DNA of 64,000 bases from Tubulanus polymorphus (Eukaryota > Nemertea > Palaeonemertea > Tubulaniformes > Tubulanidae). Positions 33,581 to 44,416 of this stretch are shown in pieces; position 1 is the first letter of the stretch, and every line of letters starts with the position of its first letter. The stretch lies in NCBI RefSeq assembly GCF_964204645.1, contig NC_134032.1, positions 5,759,175 through 5,823,174 on the forward strand, in the 5' to 3' direction. The notes below the pieces were generated by a model. It had not been told where the DNA came from, made no database searches, and saw only the letters and a list, made by a program, of their open reading frames with translations. Both the position numbers and the translations under genes were made by a program.

Positions 33581-34017
33581 ATGGATGATAAAGTTGATAA
33601 TATTGATATCATTAACCCTCATGATATAAATAAAAATAAATTAAGAATATATTTAGAAAAACAAATATTAGAATTTGAAAGTGACTTAAAGATAAAAAAG
33701 AAAAAATATTTAAAATCTAAAATTATATATCATTTTATTATAAGTGGTTCAGTTACAATTAGTTCTGTAATAACATTTTTAGCAATCTTCTCACCATTAA
33801 CACCTTTAGCTATATCAATTGGCGTTTTAGGTTTAAGTTCAACTGTATTAACCGGAATTAGTCAAAATTGAATATAAAAAGTAATAAAGAAAAAATTGAA
33901 TCTAATATAAAAGAAAAAGATAAATTAAAGAATACATTAGATTATATAATTAGTTTAAATGGTTATATTACAACTGCAGAGCAGGATAAATTATTAAAAG
34001 AATTAATTAATTATTAA
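33581..34017 (+). pseudogene. Frameshifted coiled-coil/membrane gene V6
   Basis: ATG 33581 follows TTTTTTGCTAAATAA. The first 96 codons have a charged coiled-coil-like region (LEKQILEFESDLKIKKKK) and a hydrophobic segment (about residues 52-90), then stop at TGA 33869. A second frame continues with a Lys/Glu-rich helix to TAA 34015. This is the last gene of the island. No named family is asserted. Confidence 0.45.
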
Positions 34018-34099
34018 TTTTTTAATAATATAAACGGGGTTTCCAAAAGCTTTCCAATATAATTAATCAATTAAATATAACATTCCTGCAATAGATTTT

Positions 34100-34640
34100 G
34101 ATAAAATCATTTGGATTTGTCCCCTTTTTGAAAATTGGGGTGACGAGGGCTGCGGTCCAGTCAGCCGGGAGTTCGCCAGAATCGTATGATGTTTGGAAAA
34201 TTTTTGTGATAATTGGGGCCAATTCGCTATGGAGTTCTTTTAGTAGTCGAGGGTGAATTTGGTCTGGGCCGCAAGCCTTTTCAGGGTTTAGGTTACGCAG
34301 GAGGCGAACAACTCCTTTTACAGTAAATGTTATACTCAGCATGGTGGAAAAGTTATTTGGGAGGCTTTCTGAGCACAGTTGTTTCAGGTTGGCTGGGGAG
34401 CGTGGTGAGAAGCCTGACTGAAACTGGTTATTCAGAATTTCTGCTTTATCAATGTTATCGTTGAACATCTTTCCATCTTTTTTTAATGGGGGATTCCAAA
34501 TGGGTCTTGCTTACGGGATTTCAGGTACGAGAACAACTTTTTCGTGGAAAGAGTATATTCAATATCGGAGGTATAGTCATCAAATCTTGACGGTTGCGAC
34601 TTTTTCCTATGGGACCGTATGGGTATTGACCCTTTTTCCA
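34100..34640 (-). pseudogene. LINE reverse transcriptase fragment, N-terminal part
   Basis: Minus-strand frames encode the linker and the start of a non-LTR RT domain: NPEKACGPDQIHPRLLKEL, SGELPADWTAALVTPIFKKG. They stop making RT sense at about 34100, where the AT-rich element begins. A one-base slip near 34485 separates it from the upstream segment (KSRKQDPFGIP). It is consistent with the 5'-ward partner of the RT piece at 29640-30390. Confidence 0.72.
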
Positions 34641-35411
34641 CAATACAACGCAAATACAACGCTGATCCTGGAAGTTTGAGGCCATCGTTATACGGAAAGT
34701 TAGGTTTTTGTCGGAGCTCAGCACGATCGCGATCGGTAACTAGCACATGCGCAGTCTCCAACCAAAAAAAAAAAAACGACCGTGACACGCGTCTTCCAGA
34801 GCAGAAACAATGCCAACTTTGAGGAATATCTCTGTGCGCAAGCGCCTACAATGCCATTGTTGTCAATAGAATGGAAAAATGGAAGCGGTATAGTGTATTG
34901 CAACGATTATAGATCGAATATGAAAATTTGTGATGATCATTTTTGCTTCTCGTTTATTAAGCAAAAACAAGATCTTCCAGGAAAGGTATTGAAACCAGTG
35001 GCGGATCCAATTTTTCAGCCAAGTGATCTTGGAATTTTCTCTCCAAGATTTAAGTTTAGGAAATGGTGAAATTGTGAGCATATCTCGTTCCTTATATCAG
35101 CCAGATAAGTGCTCAGAATGCACCTACCCCCGGTAAGTGCATCTCATTTTTCAAAATTTTCAAACTTAGGTATGAAACCATAAATGAAATAGATACTTTT
35201 TACAATAACATTTAGGATACATAGATATTTTACACTTAAACTAAATTTCTTCATAGAAACTTTCAAAACTACGATAATATCATTCTCTAAACATGTTGCT
35301 AGCTGAAAGTCACAGATTAATGGCACTTTTATGCACGTAGCTTGGTAAGAAAAGTCACAGATTATCCGAGGTTAATATTGAGAAAAACACCACGGAAAAT
35401 TTGCAATTTTT
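34641..35411. other. No gene recognised
   Basis: Both strands carry short open frames without recognisable features. A 12-A run lies near 34765. I see no repeat shared with the rest of the window. Confidence 0.5.
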
Positions 35412-36110
35412 AGCCCACTTGGGACTTTAGTCCCAGCAAGCTATTGCGTTCACTTTTCGTCCGTCGTCCGTCCGTTCGCCCGTCCGTCCGTCCGTAGACG
35501 GAATCCAGTTATTTTAGGAAGTTTTGAAGACGCTTCAAGGTAATGTCTTGGTATTTGGTTTAGTATACGTATCTACCCTAGACACATCTTCAGCCCAAAA
35601 ACTGGCCCTGTCAAAATCAAGATGGCCTACTGGCAGCCATCGTTGTTCGCCAAAATGAGCACTTTTTACACGTTTTTGAACTTTTTGAGGGGAATTTTGA
35701 AGACGCCTTGATCAATTACCTCGATACTCGTATATATTTGAATCCCCCAGGGCCCATCAGCATAACAAAAATTGGGTCGATCGGACTCAAGATGGACGTC
35801 CTAGAACCTTTTAAAAGCCCCAAAATGTTAATTTTGGCCCGAATTCTGAGTCCTGTAGCTTCCTACTGGTTTGCCATTTCGCATTGCAATTGCTGATGGG
35901 TATTCTTTGGAAAAGGATGTTTTGTACCTGAGACAGGTACTTTTGATCAGCCAATTATGACGCAATTGGCGGCCATCTTGGTGTCATTAGTACTCGTTCA
36001 TAGGTGGGGAAAGGTTTTTCGACATTAATATATTGATGCCTAAGCATATTTTGTTACAACAATGAATTAGAAAGTTGTATCTTATAACGTGTTCTATGAT
36101 TGTGGTGAGT
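35412..36110 (-). repeat. Interspersed repeat A/B, inverted copy
   Basis: The repeat begins with the hairpin 'cacttgggactttagtccca' and 'cgtccgtccgtccgtagacg', continues through B, and ends with one A unit ('atgattgtggtgagtttcaa'). It is the reverse complement of the copies at 14,500-15,345 and 19,376-20,015. The A-then-B order is conserved, so A+B is one element. Confidence 0.72.
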
Positions 36111-38420
36111 TTCAAGTTCATTGGAAGTCATCACACTACTGAAGTGGTCTTTATTTGCGAGTCCCCAATTGTATTGCAATTCAATTCACAATACACTGTC
36201 ACAACTAGTACGACTTATGTCAGCTTCACAGTACATTATACATTTGATAGCCGTTGTGGTAGTTGAAAATCGAATCAGATATTGTCTGATTTTGTGGTAA
36301 ACTCCCCCTGTGGTGGTTGGTTATGGAGCACGGAATTGGATATCGTGTCTGGACAGGCTCATTCGAGGCTGCGAAGTAAGCGTAATTCGGTCGTCAGCGA
36401 AAGCTACAAGTGTCTGGCAACACCCCGGTGCAGTCGCCGTTAATCAGACTCAAGCCGTAACTGGTCTTGCACAGTTGTTCAAATGTTGGTTAATATTAAC
36501 TGGTGGACAAATACCTCCAAATACCTCCACTTATGAACTAGACCAACATTCAAGCAACTATACCCCTTATTTCATTCAGATCTAGTCAGATTTGTCGACA
36601 GTTCGACGGTGTTCACGAGTACTCCTTAGAATTTTTCATAGTGCTCTTTTTCATGTCAATTATACGCGAAAGGACTGATTTTAGAAAATAGACTCGAACA
36701 GGGCACAAAAACTAGGGATAAAAAAGGGCGGCACCAAACGAGCTTGCCCTTTTGGGCTAAATTCGGACTCATCCATTTGCAGTCATGCGCGTAGTCCAAA
36801 AATATTCTTTAACGAAGATGAGCTTAAGACTAGCCATGATTGTCATATTCGGTATAGAACCAAAATGATCGTAGACTGGTCCTAAGTTATTAAATAGGCT
36901 ACAGAACTAAGTTGATCTTAGACTAGCCGTAAGTATTTTGATCGACTGAAATTAAAAGATGTTGTTAGCCTATAGTCTAAAATCTAAGCCCTTACTGTGC
37001 TATTTGGTCTGCCAGATTCGTAAAACCATGGACTATAAAAAGAGCCTTTCCTAGGTACGTTAGGTCTTCGCGAAGCCTATATAATTCCTGAAAATAAAAA
37101 GTATTAGAAACAGCAAATATTCCAAAAAAACTAACTATACCACGAAAATATAACAACAGTTTATTAATGATAAACAGATGACGACAATAAGACATTAGAA
37201 AAAAAAAACGGTAACAAATATTCAAATATTTGAATAAACGGTTACATTTTTAGAAGGTAATAACGAACCATGGCTGTTATCTCACATGGATAAGGAGCGA
37301 ATTGCTGTACAAATTAATTGTTGTAGAAGGTCCATCTATGAAATTAAAAAAAATGACTGTCGAATTATTTCTACTTCTACGGACTTTTAATTATCACGGA
37401 GCATGGAAAGAGGACAAATAAAGAACTGGAAATAGATGGAAGCATGGAACCGGAAGATAAGAAATAAAATTGTTTTCATTATTTGAGTATTTTCTACAAA
37501 AGAAGGACTGCGGAGTAAAAGGAGTGAAAATTGTATTGAATTGAATTCAAATGATGGAGAAGAAACGAAGGAAAATGACGAAAATGAAAGGAAAAAGAAT
37601 AACAATAAGGAGAAATATTCTTACTATTTTCACTATCATTTCGGGGAGAATAATGACGAAAACGCCCGCCATGAATGACCAAAATACTTTTCTTTTTAGT
37701 TCGTTGTTTTTGATAGAATTCTGAGCAACGGATCCAAGTGTTTCATGTAATTAAAAGAAGGCTGAAGGGTGAAGTAAAAAGCAGAAACAGATAGGCTTAC
37801 TAGTTAGGGTTTTCTGTCTCTTCACAGAAACCCCTATTAAAATTCGCGTGATTATTATTTTTTGTTTCCCTTTTCCACATAGTTTTTGTTAAAAGTGTAA
37901 AAGGCTTCCTTACCCTACTGCTGTCGCGGATACAATCTGTATGACATCCTTCAGCTCACTTCAATCTCCAGATAATGCATGGGAATTTTAATAAATCCAC
38001 GTTATAAAGGCACTGTCGAGCCGTAAACATCGGAAATTTGGCTCCGTTCAATTAGTAGCCATGTTGTGTTTTCTTTCCGACATTTCTCTCTTCTTTCCGA
38101 GGAAGAGCTATCGAATAATTCCCTCTCTTCTCCACAATCAATTTCAAAGTCAATTTTATGAATTTATTGCTCAGCGGGTCCGAGTCCAGGAGTTTACGAG
38201 TATGGCGTTCGCGTGTCTGACAGGCTTACGGGCATTTGTTTGTTACCTCTTTAATATTTTTGATTTCTTGTTATTCCGGTTATTTCATTTAAGTATATTG
38301 CTGATAAGTTCATGTAACCAAAAGCGTCAATAAACAGATTTTGAATTGATCAAGTTTAAATCAAGGTCGTTGAGTCGCGGACGGCAAGCAATTTGGTTGG
38401 TGTTTGCCTGTGAACGGAAT
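36111..38420. other. No gene recognised
   Basis: The segment contains a short patch of the 'aactggtcttaa'-type tandem repeat at about 36,830-36,960, a hairpin near 37,806-37,832 and AT-rich low complexity. The frame at 36310-36585 is unremarkable. The last 50 bases form the left flank of the giant foldback element. Confidence 0.5.
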
Positions 38421-38431
38421 CTTTTGACGAG
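38421..38431 (+). repeat. Target-site duplication, left copy
   Basis: CTTTTGACGAG sits directly left of the inverted repeat end and is repeated exactly at 60395-60405 directly right of the other end. An exact 11-mer at both borders is very unlikely by chance. Confidence 0.82.
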
Positions 38432-38669
38432 TTGCATATGAGCTATCCACGTTCCCCTCTCGACCCGTTACTCTCTCGACCCGTTCCCGTCTCGACAGAT
38501 AAGATAAGATAATTTATTACTCTCCAACCATTTCCATGGTACGTGGAGGAAAAAAAAGATTTTGTTTACAAATATTTACATATCGAGAGAAAAATAAAAA
38601 ATATTTTAAAAACATAACAAGAGTATGTACAATATATACAAATACAGTGTACTATTTACAATTGACAGA

Positions 38670-41550
38670 CTACAGGAGGGATCTATATACATCTAAACCA
38701 TCTTTTATAAATTGTGCTAATTGAAAATTTGGAGTTTTTAATATATCAAAGTTTCTAAATGTATCTAAATTCGGAATTGTATTGCGAAGTTCGGTAAGAA
38801 TCTTACAATCAAAGAGAAAATGTAATTCATCCCCAAAAACATTGCAGATTGGGCACATTCTTTCGTTTCTAGGTAGATGGAGATTAGAAAATCTATGTAC
38901 AGGTAATAGGTGGGATCCTATTCTAAACTGAAAAAAACTAAAAACGCAATTATCACCTAGTTGGTTAATATAATTCTCAAACTTAATATCGTTTTTGTAT
39001 TCCCTGAAATTAATATATAACGGATTATTATTGATTTTTAAAATGGTCTCTTGTGCATACTGGTCACGTAGAATTTGTCTTACATATTTTGAAAACGCCC
39101 TAGATCTTTGCGTATATTGTTGCATCCATACATAGGACAGACCGCAGTCATCAAAGGTTTGTTCAATACTGAAAAGCCAAGGACTAGTATGTTTGTCATT
39201 TAGATACAGATTACAGGAAATTCGATAGAGTATTGCATTAAGCTTAGATTGTTTGCCAGATACAGTTTTACACCAAAAATTAATCATTCTACGCTTTACT
39301 TCAATGAACAAAGGATAACACCCTAACTCTGCTAACACCGGTAAATTATGAGAATACTTTGTTACCTTCATTAAAATCTTGCAAAAAAAGACAATGAATA
39401 TTTTCTAATAAGTCTAAATTTTCGTATCCCCATACCTCGCAACCATACATGGCAACAGGGGCAACGCACATATCGAATAATTTAAACATTACGTCGATTG
39501 GGAGTTTCAGGCGCCTACCCTTTTGAATATTCGAAAACATAGCTCTCATAGCTTTATCGTAAAGATATTTTCTTGCTTTAACAAAACTACCGTTCCAGTT
39601 GAATTTAACTCCGAGGTACAAATAATCTTTAACTATCTCCAATTCTTGGTTGCCAAACATAAATTTTGGAATTTGCTTAATTCTAGATTTACTTCGCGCA
39701 AAAACTAATATTTTTGTTTCATCGACATTTACAGTGAGGCCGTTGTCTGTGCAATATTCAAATAATGTATCTAAGTGTAACTGTAGTGATCTCTCATCCT
39801 CGGCAAGAATGACCGTGTCATCCGCATATAGGATAATAAATAAATTCAGTAAAGCATCAAGATCCTGATTACACCCCGAGTTCAGATGTTCCATAAACGA
39901 TAAAGTTGAGTTACCACGGCTAATAAAAAATTCCTCAATATCATTCAAAAATAAAGAAAAAAGAATAGGTGACAGGTTTTCGCCTTGTCTTAAACCACGA
40001 TCAGCTGCGAAATAATGCGATGTATTACCCTTAGACCTAACACATGATTTGACGGAATCGTACATACTTTTTTACCGGTTATACAATTAGCTATGAGTTT
40101 CTTCCATAAAGTAACCCTACAAACCGAATCAAAAGCTTTCTTGAAGTCGACAAAAGCGCAGAAAAGTCTTCTTCCTTGACAAAGATACAACTCGACGATG
40201 GTTTTTAGGGTGTAAATATGATCGATAGTTGAGTATTTAGATCTAAAACCAGCCTGAGCTTCACTAATAATGTTGTTAATATCTAGGAATGAAGACATTC
40301 TTTGATTCAATATACTTGTAAATAATTTGCCTAAACAGCTAACTAGTGTGATGCCTCTATAATTATCTGGATTGGCGGGGTCTCCTTTGTTTTTAAAAAT
40401 GGGTTTAATGACGCCAACGGACCACATCTCTGGTACATGGCCAGTTTTAAGTACTAAGTTAAAATATTTTGTAATATGCTTGCTATACATGGATACTCAT
40501 TAAATTTCAGCATTTCATTGATAATTCCATCTATACCAGATGCCTTGTTGTTTTTCAATGAAGATATAGCTTTGCCTATTTCTTCAGTAGAAATTTCACA
40601 GTTTAACATGGAGTTGTCATAATCAGGTGGGTTATCATCTTGAGTTTCAGTAATGGTATCAGTCTGCTCGTTTACGTTAATATTCAAATCATTCAGTCTC
40701 ATGAAGTGTTCAAGGAAAGTATCGATATCGATATTATCTTTGTCAACTGTTGTTACTGTCGCTGAGTTCAGCATAGACCAGTATTTCTTAGGGTTACTAA
40801 TTTCACATTCTCTTAATTCTTTGATAAGGTTTTCTTTCTGTCTTCTTTTAGATTCTCGAATAATTTTTTTATATTTCCTAGACGAGTTCTTTAAAAATTC
40901 TAAGTTTGCGGAATTCGGACAGCTCCTATATCTATTTCGCCTATAATTATACTCTTTTTGCGCTATTCTACAATCCCGACTAAACCACCTATTATACGCT
41001 TGCTTTTTACGGCTACTGCTTTTCCTATGCTGCATAAGATTACACTCATCGGCACTTTCTAATAATGACGATACAAATTTATCAGTAAGTTCATTTATAC
41101 AGTCAGCTGTTTGCGTATCTGCATTCTGAAGCCCGTTCAACAGTAAATCGTTCAGGTTAGCGTTACACAATTTTGATTCAACGGTAGCAAAGAATTGATC
41201 TGATTTTTCTTTGTCCCATCTCACTGACGGGATCTCTTCCGTCTGCCCATTATTTTCGTTATCAACAACAGTGTCCCTAATGCCCACATACAAACAGAGC
41301 GAGATAGCATTGTGTCCATCGGATAATAAAGGATCGAAAGGCATTATTTAAAATTTAGAAAAATAATTAAACAACTCAACATCACTCAAACAATAATCGA
41401 TAACACTAGTGCCCTTAAAGGTATAATTACCAGACTGGTCACTGCCACACCTGCCATTAAGAATGATTAGTGAATGATTGTTACACAAGTCAGTTAATTG
41501 ATATCCGGTATTATTGGTTCTTTTGTCTTGGTTGTTTCTAGTAGTGGGGA
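38670..41550 (-). pseudogene. LINE ORF2, end of endonuclease, reverse transcriptase and C-terminus
   Basis: From high to low coordinates: YTFKGTSVIDYCLSD, a TAA at about 41350, then SDGHNAISL (the SDH-type end of the nuclease). The linker and RT follow in three phases: NNKASGIDGI, PDNYRGITLVSCLGKLF, FCAFVDFKKAFDSV, GLRQGENLSPILFSLF, IILYADDTVILAED and DYLYLGVKF. A C-terminal CPIC...HFLFDC motif ends the protein at 38670. Phase changes near 40470, 40060 and 39350 disable it. YADD is the catalytic motif. The C-terminal zinc-like motif occurs in several APE-type LINE clades; the clade cannot be fixed by eye. Confidence 0.82.
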
Positions 41551-41564
41551 CACCTAGATTAGAT
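41551..41564 (+). repeat. PLE target-site duplication, left
   Basis: CACCTAGATTAGAT recurs at 44654-44667 on the other side of the Penelope element. It belongs to the interrupted LINE endonuclease sequence. Confidence 0.85.
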
Positions 41565-41803
41565 TTCCCTTTAATCTATTTTAGCGTGTAACTGTTTCTA
41601 CGTTAATTTTCCTTTAGTTTGTATCATCTCTGATTACTTGAATTAGTCTCTTTGTCCCTGGATTGTATATATATCTCATAATTTCTGTAGTATCTCATTA
41701 TTCCTGAAGATGACTATTAGGATATAGTCGAAACGTTGAATAAACTACTATCTCGAAGTTTCATTTTCGGACTTTTTATTATCATTGTGGGATTCTCTCC
41801 TCA
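41565..41803 (+). repeat. PLE terminal direct repeat, left (pLTR)
   Basis: Begins ttccctttaatctattttag and ends gggattctctcctca. It appears identical to 44417-44655. Penelope elements are usually found as partial tandem copies producing such pseudo-LTRs. It holds the hammerhead motif. Confidence 0.92.
41698..41743 (+). ncRNA. Hammerhead ribozyme motif in left pLTR
   Basis: Stem I TTATTC (41698-41703) pairs with GAATAA (41738-41743). The core CTGAAGA (CUGANGA) is at 41704-41710. Stem II GACTAT/ATAGTC (41712-41717 / 41724-41729) has a 6-nt loop. GAAA follows at 41730-41733, then a minimal stem III, AC/GT, and cleavage is predicted after T41737 (GUU). Short stem III hammerheads are known from Penelope elements and can work as dimers between adjacent copies. 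Confidence 0.75.
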
Positions 41804-41842
41804 TCGCGTCAACACGGATATTGTGTTTTACCTATCGTGATC

Positions 41843-44245
41843 ATGCTACCCACGGATCGAAATATCGTATTAAAATTCTTCTTCTTCACGTTCCCGTACC
41901 TCGTCGCTAGCTTCCGAAATTATGAGAAATGCTATATCAAATCCAGGACTGCTAAAAGTAAAGTCAAGTTCCTTCAGGAGTGTTATGCCGAAAAAGTGGT
42001 TCCGCGATCACTTTCTTGGATTTGGAAATACGACTCCAGCTCTGCGTTTCCACCCGAAGCTAACAAGCAACTCAAATTCGCTATAGATCGTGCTAAGGAA
42101 GACTGTAACTATCAGTTCTATAAATTCCGTCAATCTCAAAATTATTTGAAGTCACACGTACCGGACCTATTCCTCTGGAAATCGCTCTCCACTATTGTTC
42201 AAGGCTCTGGAAAATATCATCAGCACAGAAAGTCCGTGGATCTTACCAACCAACTGAATAAACTCATTGATTCCAGCCCTTGGACTAGATTTAGCAACAC
42301 CGAAAACATAGTAAATTTGTCTTCAACCACGTTATCTTCTACTCAGTGTCAACTTCTCGGCTACGGTTTGAATTTTTCTCTTCCTCATCAAGATAAACAT
42401 GTTTTAGACTTTGTCACCCAATTGGACTATCGCAAATCATCTCCGAACAGTTTGGACTATAACTTTATATTCATGAATCTACAGGCTATATGCGATCAAC
42501 TCAACAGGAACCTTTTTGAATATCTACCTCGTCGATTTCGGCTCGCCCTCCAAGAACTACGGAAGTTAAAGACTATTAAAATATCTAAGGCTGATAAAGG
42601 TGGCAAGATTGTGATTTTAGATCTGGATAATTATAATGTTAAAATGCAATCTCTCTTGGATAATCCTGGTGTTTATAAGAAACTTAAATCGAATCCTCTT
42701 CCTCGTATGCAAGCTAATTTCAACAGAAGTCTTTCGGATATTATTAAACGTTTCCCCTCCGCTAAAGAAACTCTGAATAAGTTCCATTCACGTCTTCCCT
42801 CTTTACCATATATCTATGGTTTGCCTAAAATTCATAAAGATAATGTTCCACTGCGCCCTATAGTCTCCAATTGTAATTCTCCTACATACCGGTTATCTAA
42901 ATTTCTCGCGAAACAGTTATCTCCGGTGCTCGGTTCGTTCTCTCCGTCGCACCTTCGCCATAATCAACACTTACTTGAACGTATTAAGAATATTATCCCT
43001 GGCAACGACAAATTTATATCATTTGATGTTACTTCCCTTTTTACCAATGTTCCTCTTGGACCTACTCTTGATTTCTTAAAACGCAGATTACCATCACTTA
43101 ACATTAACTTCGGCATTCCTACGGATTGTATCATCGACCTTATCTCTATTTGTACGACGGACTCCTTTTTTGAATTCAACCATTGTTTTTACGAGCAGAC
43201 ATTCGGTATCGCTATGGGAAATCCTCTAAGTCCTATTCTAGCTAATTTATTCCTAGAACATGTTGAATCTGAAATATTGCCTCTTTACACTGATATTCAC
43301 CCTAAAATCTGGCTCAGATATGTTGACGATGTTCTGGCTTTGGTTCCCTTTGACTTCAATGTAGATAACTTTCTTATATATTTAAACTCCCTTTACCCGT
43401 CTCTGGCTTTTACGTATGAATGGGAATCTAATAGTAAAATACCTTTTCTGGATGTTTTGATTTTTAACTGTGGATCCTTTTTGAAATTCGCGGTTTATAG
43501 GAAACCTACCAACGCTGAATCCTACCTCCATTACTTCTCTTTTACTTCTCCGGATATTAAACTCGGTTTAGCTCAAGGATTATTTCTTCGCGCTTTGAGA
43601 ATTTGCGACCCCTCATTTCTACCCGATGAAATTCACCATATTAACCAATCTCTCAAAAAACTTGCCTACCCCGATTTCCTATTGAAAAAAGCTCTACTTA
43701 AAGCTCGTACTACGCATTTTAGAAATAACAACCTTAGAACTCCTACGTTGGCTACCGATAAACAGCCTATCATTGTACCGTATGTACCTTTCCTCGAGAA
43801 TTCTAAAGTTTCTCTTCGGTCACTAAATAAACAACTCATCTTTAAATACAATAATAAACTTAGTAACATATTGATTAACAACAAACCGAAAACCGAATCC
43901 CTAAACTGTGGAATTTATAAAATACCTTGTAAAGTTTGCGACAAAGTATATATAGGAGAAACAGGTCGGAATCTTAATCAACGCATAAAAGAGCATAAAT
44001 TAGATGTAAAAAACTTTAAACCTGAAAGCGGAGTTGCTAGTCATGTTTTTCAGACTTCACACAATTTTGATTTTGCTAATGCTGAATTAGTTTACCCTTG
44101 CAGCGATAAAACTAGAAGACATATTTTGGAATCTGCATTAATTATTGAAAATTCGAACAACGTTGTAAACCTTAACAATGGTTTTTCACCCCATAATAAA
44201 CTTATATCAAAATTCCTCTGTAAACTGGTTAAACTCAACACTTGA
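41843..44245 (+). CDS. Penelope-like RT with GIY-YIG endonuclease
   Basis: 800 codons from the first ATG (41843); the frame itself opens slightly earlier. N-terminus: NYEKCYIKSRTAKSKVKFLQ, a conserved PLE segment. RT core (about residues 260-560): KADKGGKIVILD, YGLPKIHKD, SFDVTSLFTNVPL, GIAMGNPLSPILANLFLE, RYVDDVLALV with catalytic YVDD, and IPFLDVLIF. C-terminus (about residues 690-770): CGIYKIPCKVCDKVYIGETG followed by RNLNQRIKEHK, the GIY-YIG nuclease with its CxxC insert as in Penelope/Poseidon-type elements. The product primes reverse transcription at chromosomal nicks. The length is normal for the family and no break is visible. A minus-strand frame at 42964-43179 is a shadow. Confidence 0.95.
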   Translation: MLPTDRNIVLKFFFFTFPYLVASFRNYEKCYIKSRTAKSKVKFLQECYAEKVVPRSLSWIWKYDSSSAFPPEANKQLKFAIDRAKEDCNYQFYKFRQSQNYLKSHVPDLFLWKSLSTIVQGSGKYHQHRKSVDLTNQLNKLIDSSPWTRFSNTENIVNLSSTTLSSTQCQLLGYGLNFSLPHQDKHVLDFVTQLDYRKSSPNSLDYNFIFMNLQAICDQLNRNLFEYLPRRFRLALQELRKLKTIKISKADKGGKIVILDLDNYNVKMQSLLDNPGVYKKLKSNPLPRMQANFNRSLSDIIKRFPSAKETLNKFHSRLPSLPYIYGLPKIHKDNVPLRPIVSNCNSPTYRLSKFLAKQLSPVLGSFSPSHLRHNQHLLERIKNIIPGNDKFISFDVTSLFTNVPLGPTLDFLKRRLPSLNINFGIPTDCIIDLISICTTDSFFEFNHCFYEQTFGIAMGNPLSPILANLFLEHVESEILPLYTDIHPKIWLRYVDDVLALVPFDFNVDNFLIYLNSLYPSLAFTYEWESNSKIPFLDVLIFNCGSFLKFAVYRKPTNAESYLHYFSFTSPDIKLGLAQGLFLRALRICDPSFLPDEIHHINQSLKKLAYPDFLLKKALLKARTTHFRNNNLRTPTLATDKQPIIVPYVPFLENSKVSLRSLNKQLIFKYNNKLSNILINNKPKTESLNCGIYKIPCKVCDKVYIGETGRNLNQRIKEHKLDVKNFKPESGVASHVFQTSHNFDFANAELVYPCSDKTRRHILESALIIENSNNVVNLNNGFSPHNKLISKFLCKLVKLNT

Positions 44246-44416
44246 TTTCCCCTTTGATTATTTGTTATTTGTTCTCTCATCAATTTCGTCTCTGACTTAA
44301 CTTGTATTCACCTTTGTTTTAAGTGCCCCCTAGTTTGTCTTTCTTTTTACTACTGACTTTAAGTTTCATTTATATTTATACTCACTATTGTTGTTTATAA
44401 TCACCCCTTAGTTTGC

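Larger units (their letters stand above)
30392..34095 (+). mobile_element. AT-rich decayed virus-like element (polinton/adintovirus-like?)
   Basis: The base composition changes abruptly to very AT-rich, with AAT/AAA/TTA-rich codons, between the two LINE pieces. Six consecutive short genes are all on +, spaced by 15-100 bp. At least three begin within a shared context of a T run followed by TAAATAAATG or a close variant. The left end is a 113-bp inverted repeat. One gene resembles minor capsid-type proteins of mid-size linear DNA viruses and transposons; others are small membrane proteins. In-frame stops, frameshifts and an insertion show it is inactive. No polymerase, integrase or major capsid gene remains here. 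An unclassified transposon is the alternative. Confidence 0.5.

Noticed and set aside
30728-34017. AT-rich island as a mitochondrial insertion
   Set aside because: None of the frames resembles mitochondrial respiratory proteins, rRNA or tRNA, and the genes are too small and separately initiated.
36310-36585. 91-codon plus-strand frame
   Set aside because: No recognisable motif, no homologous frame in the window and no splice context; likely chance.
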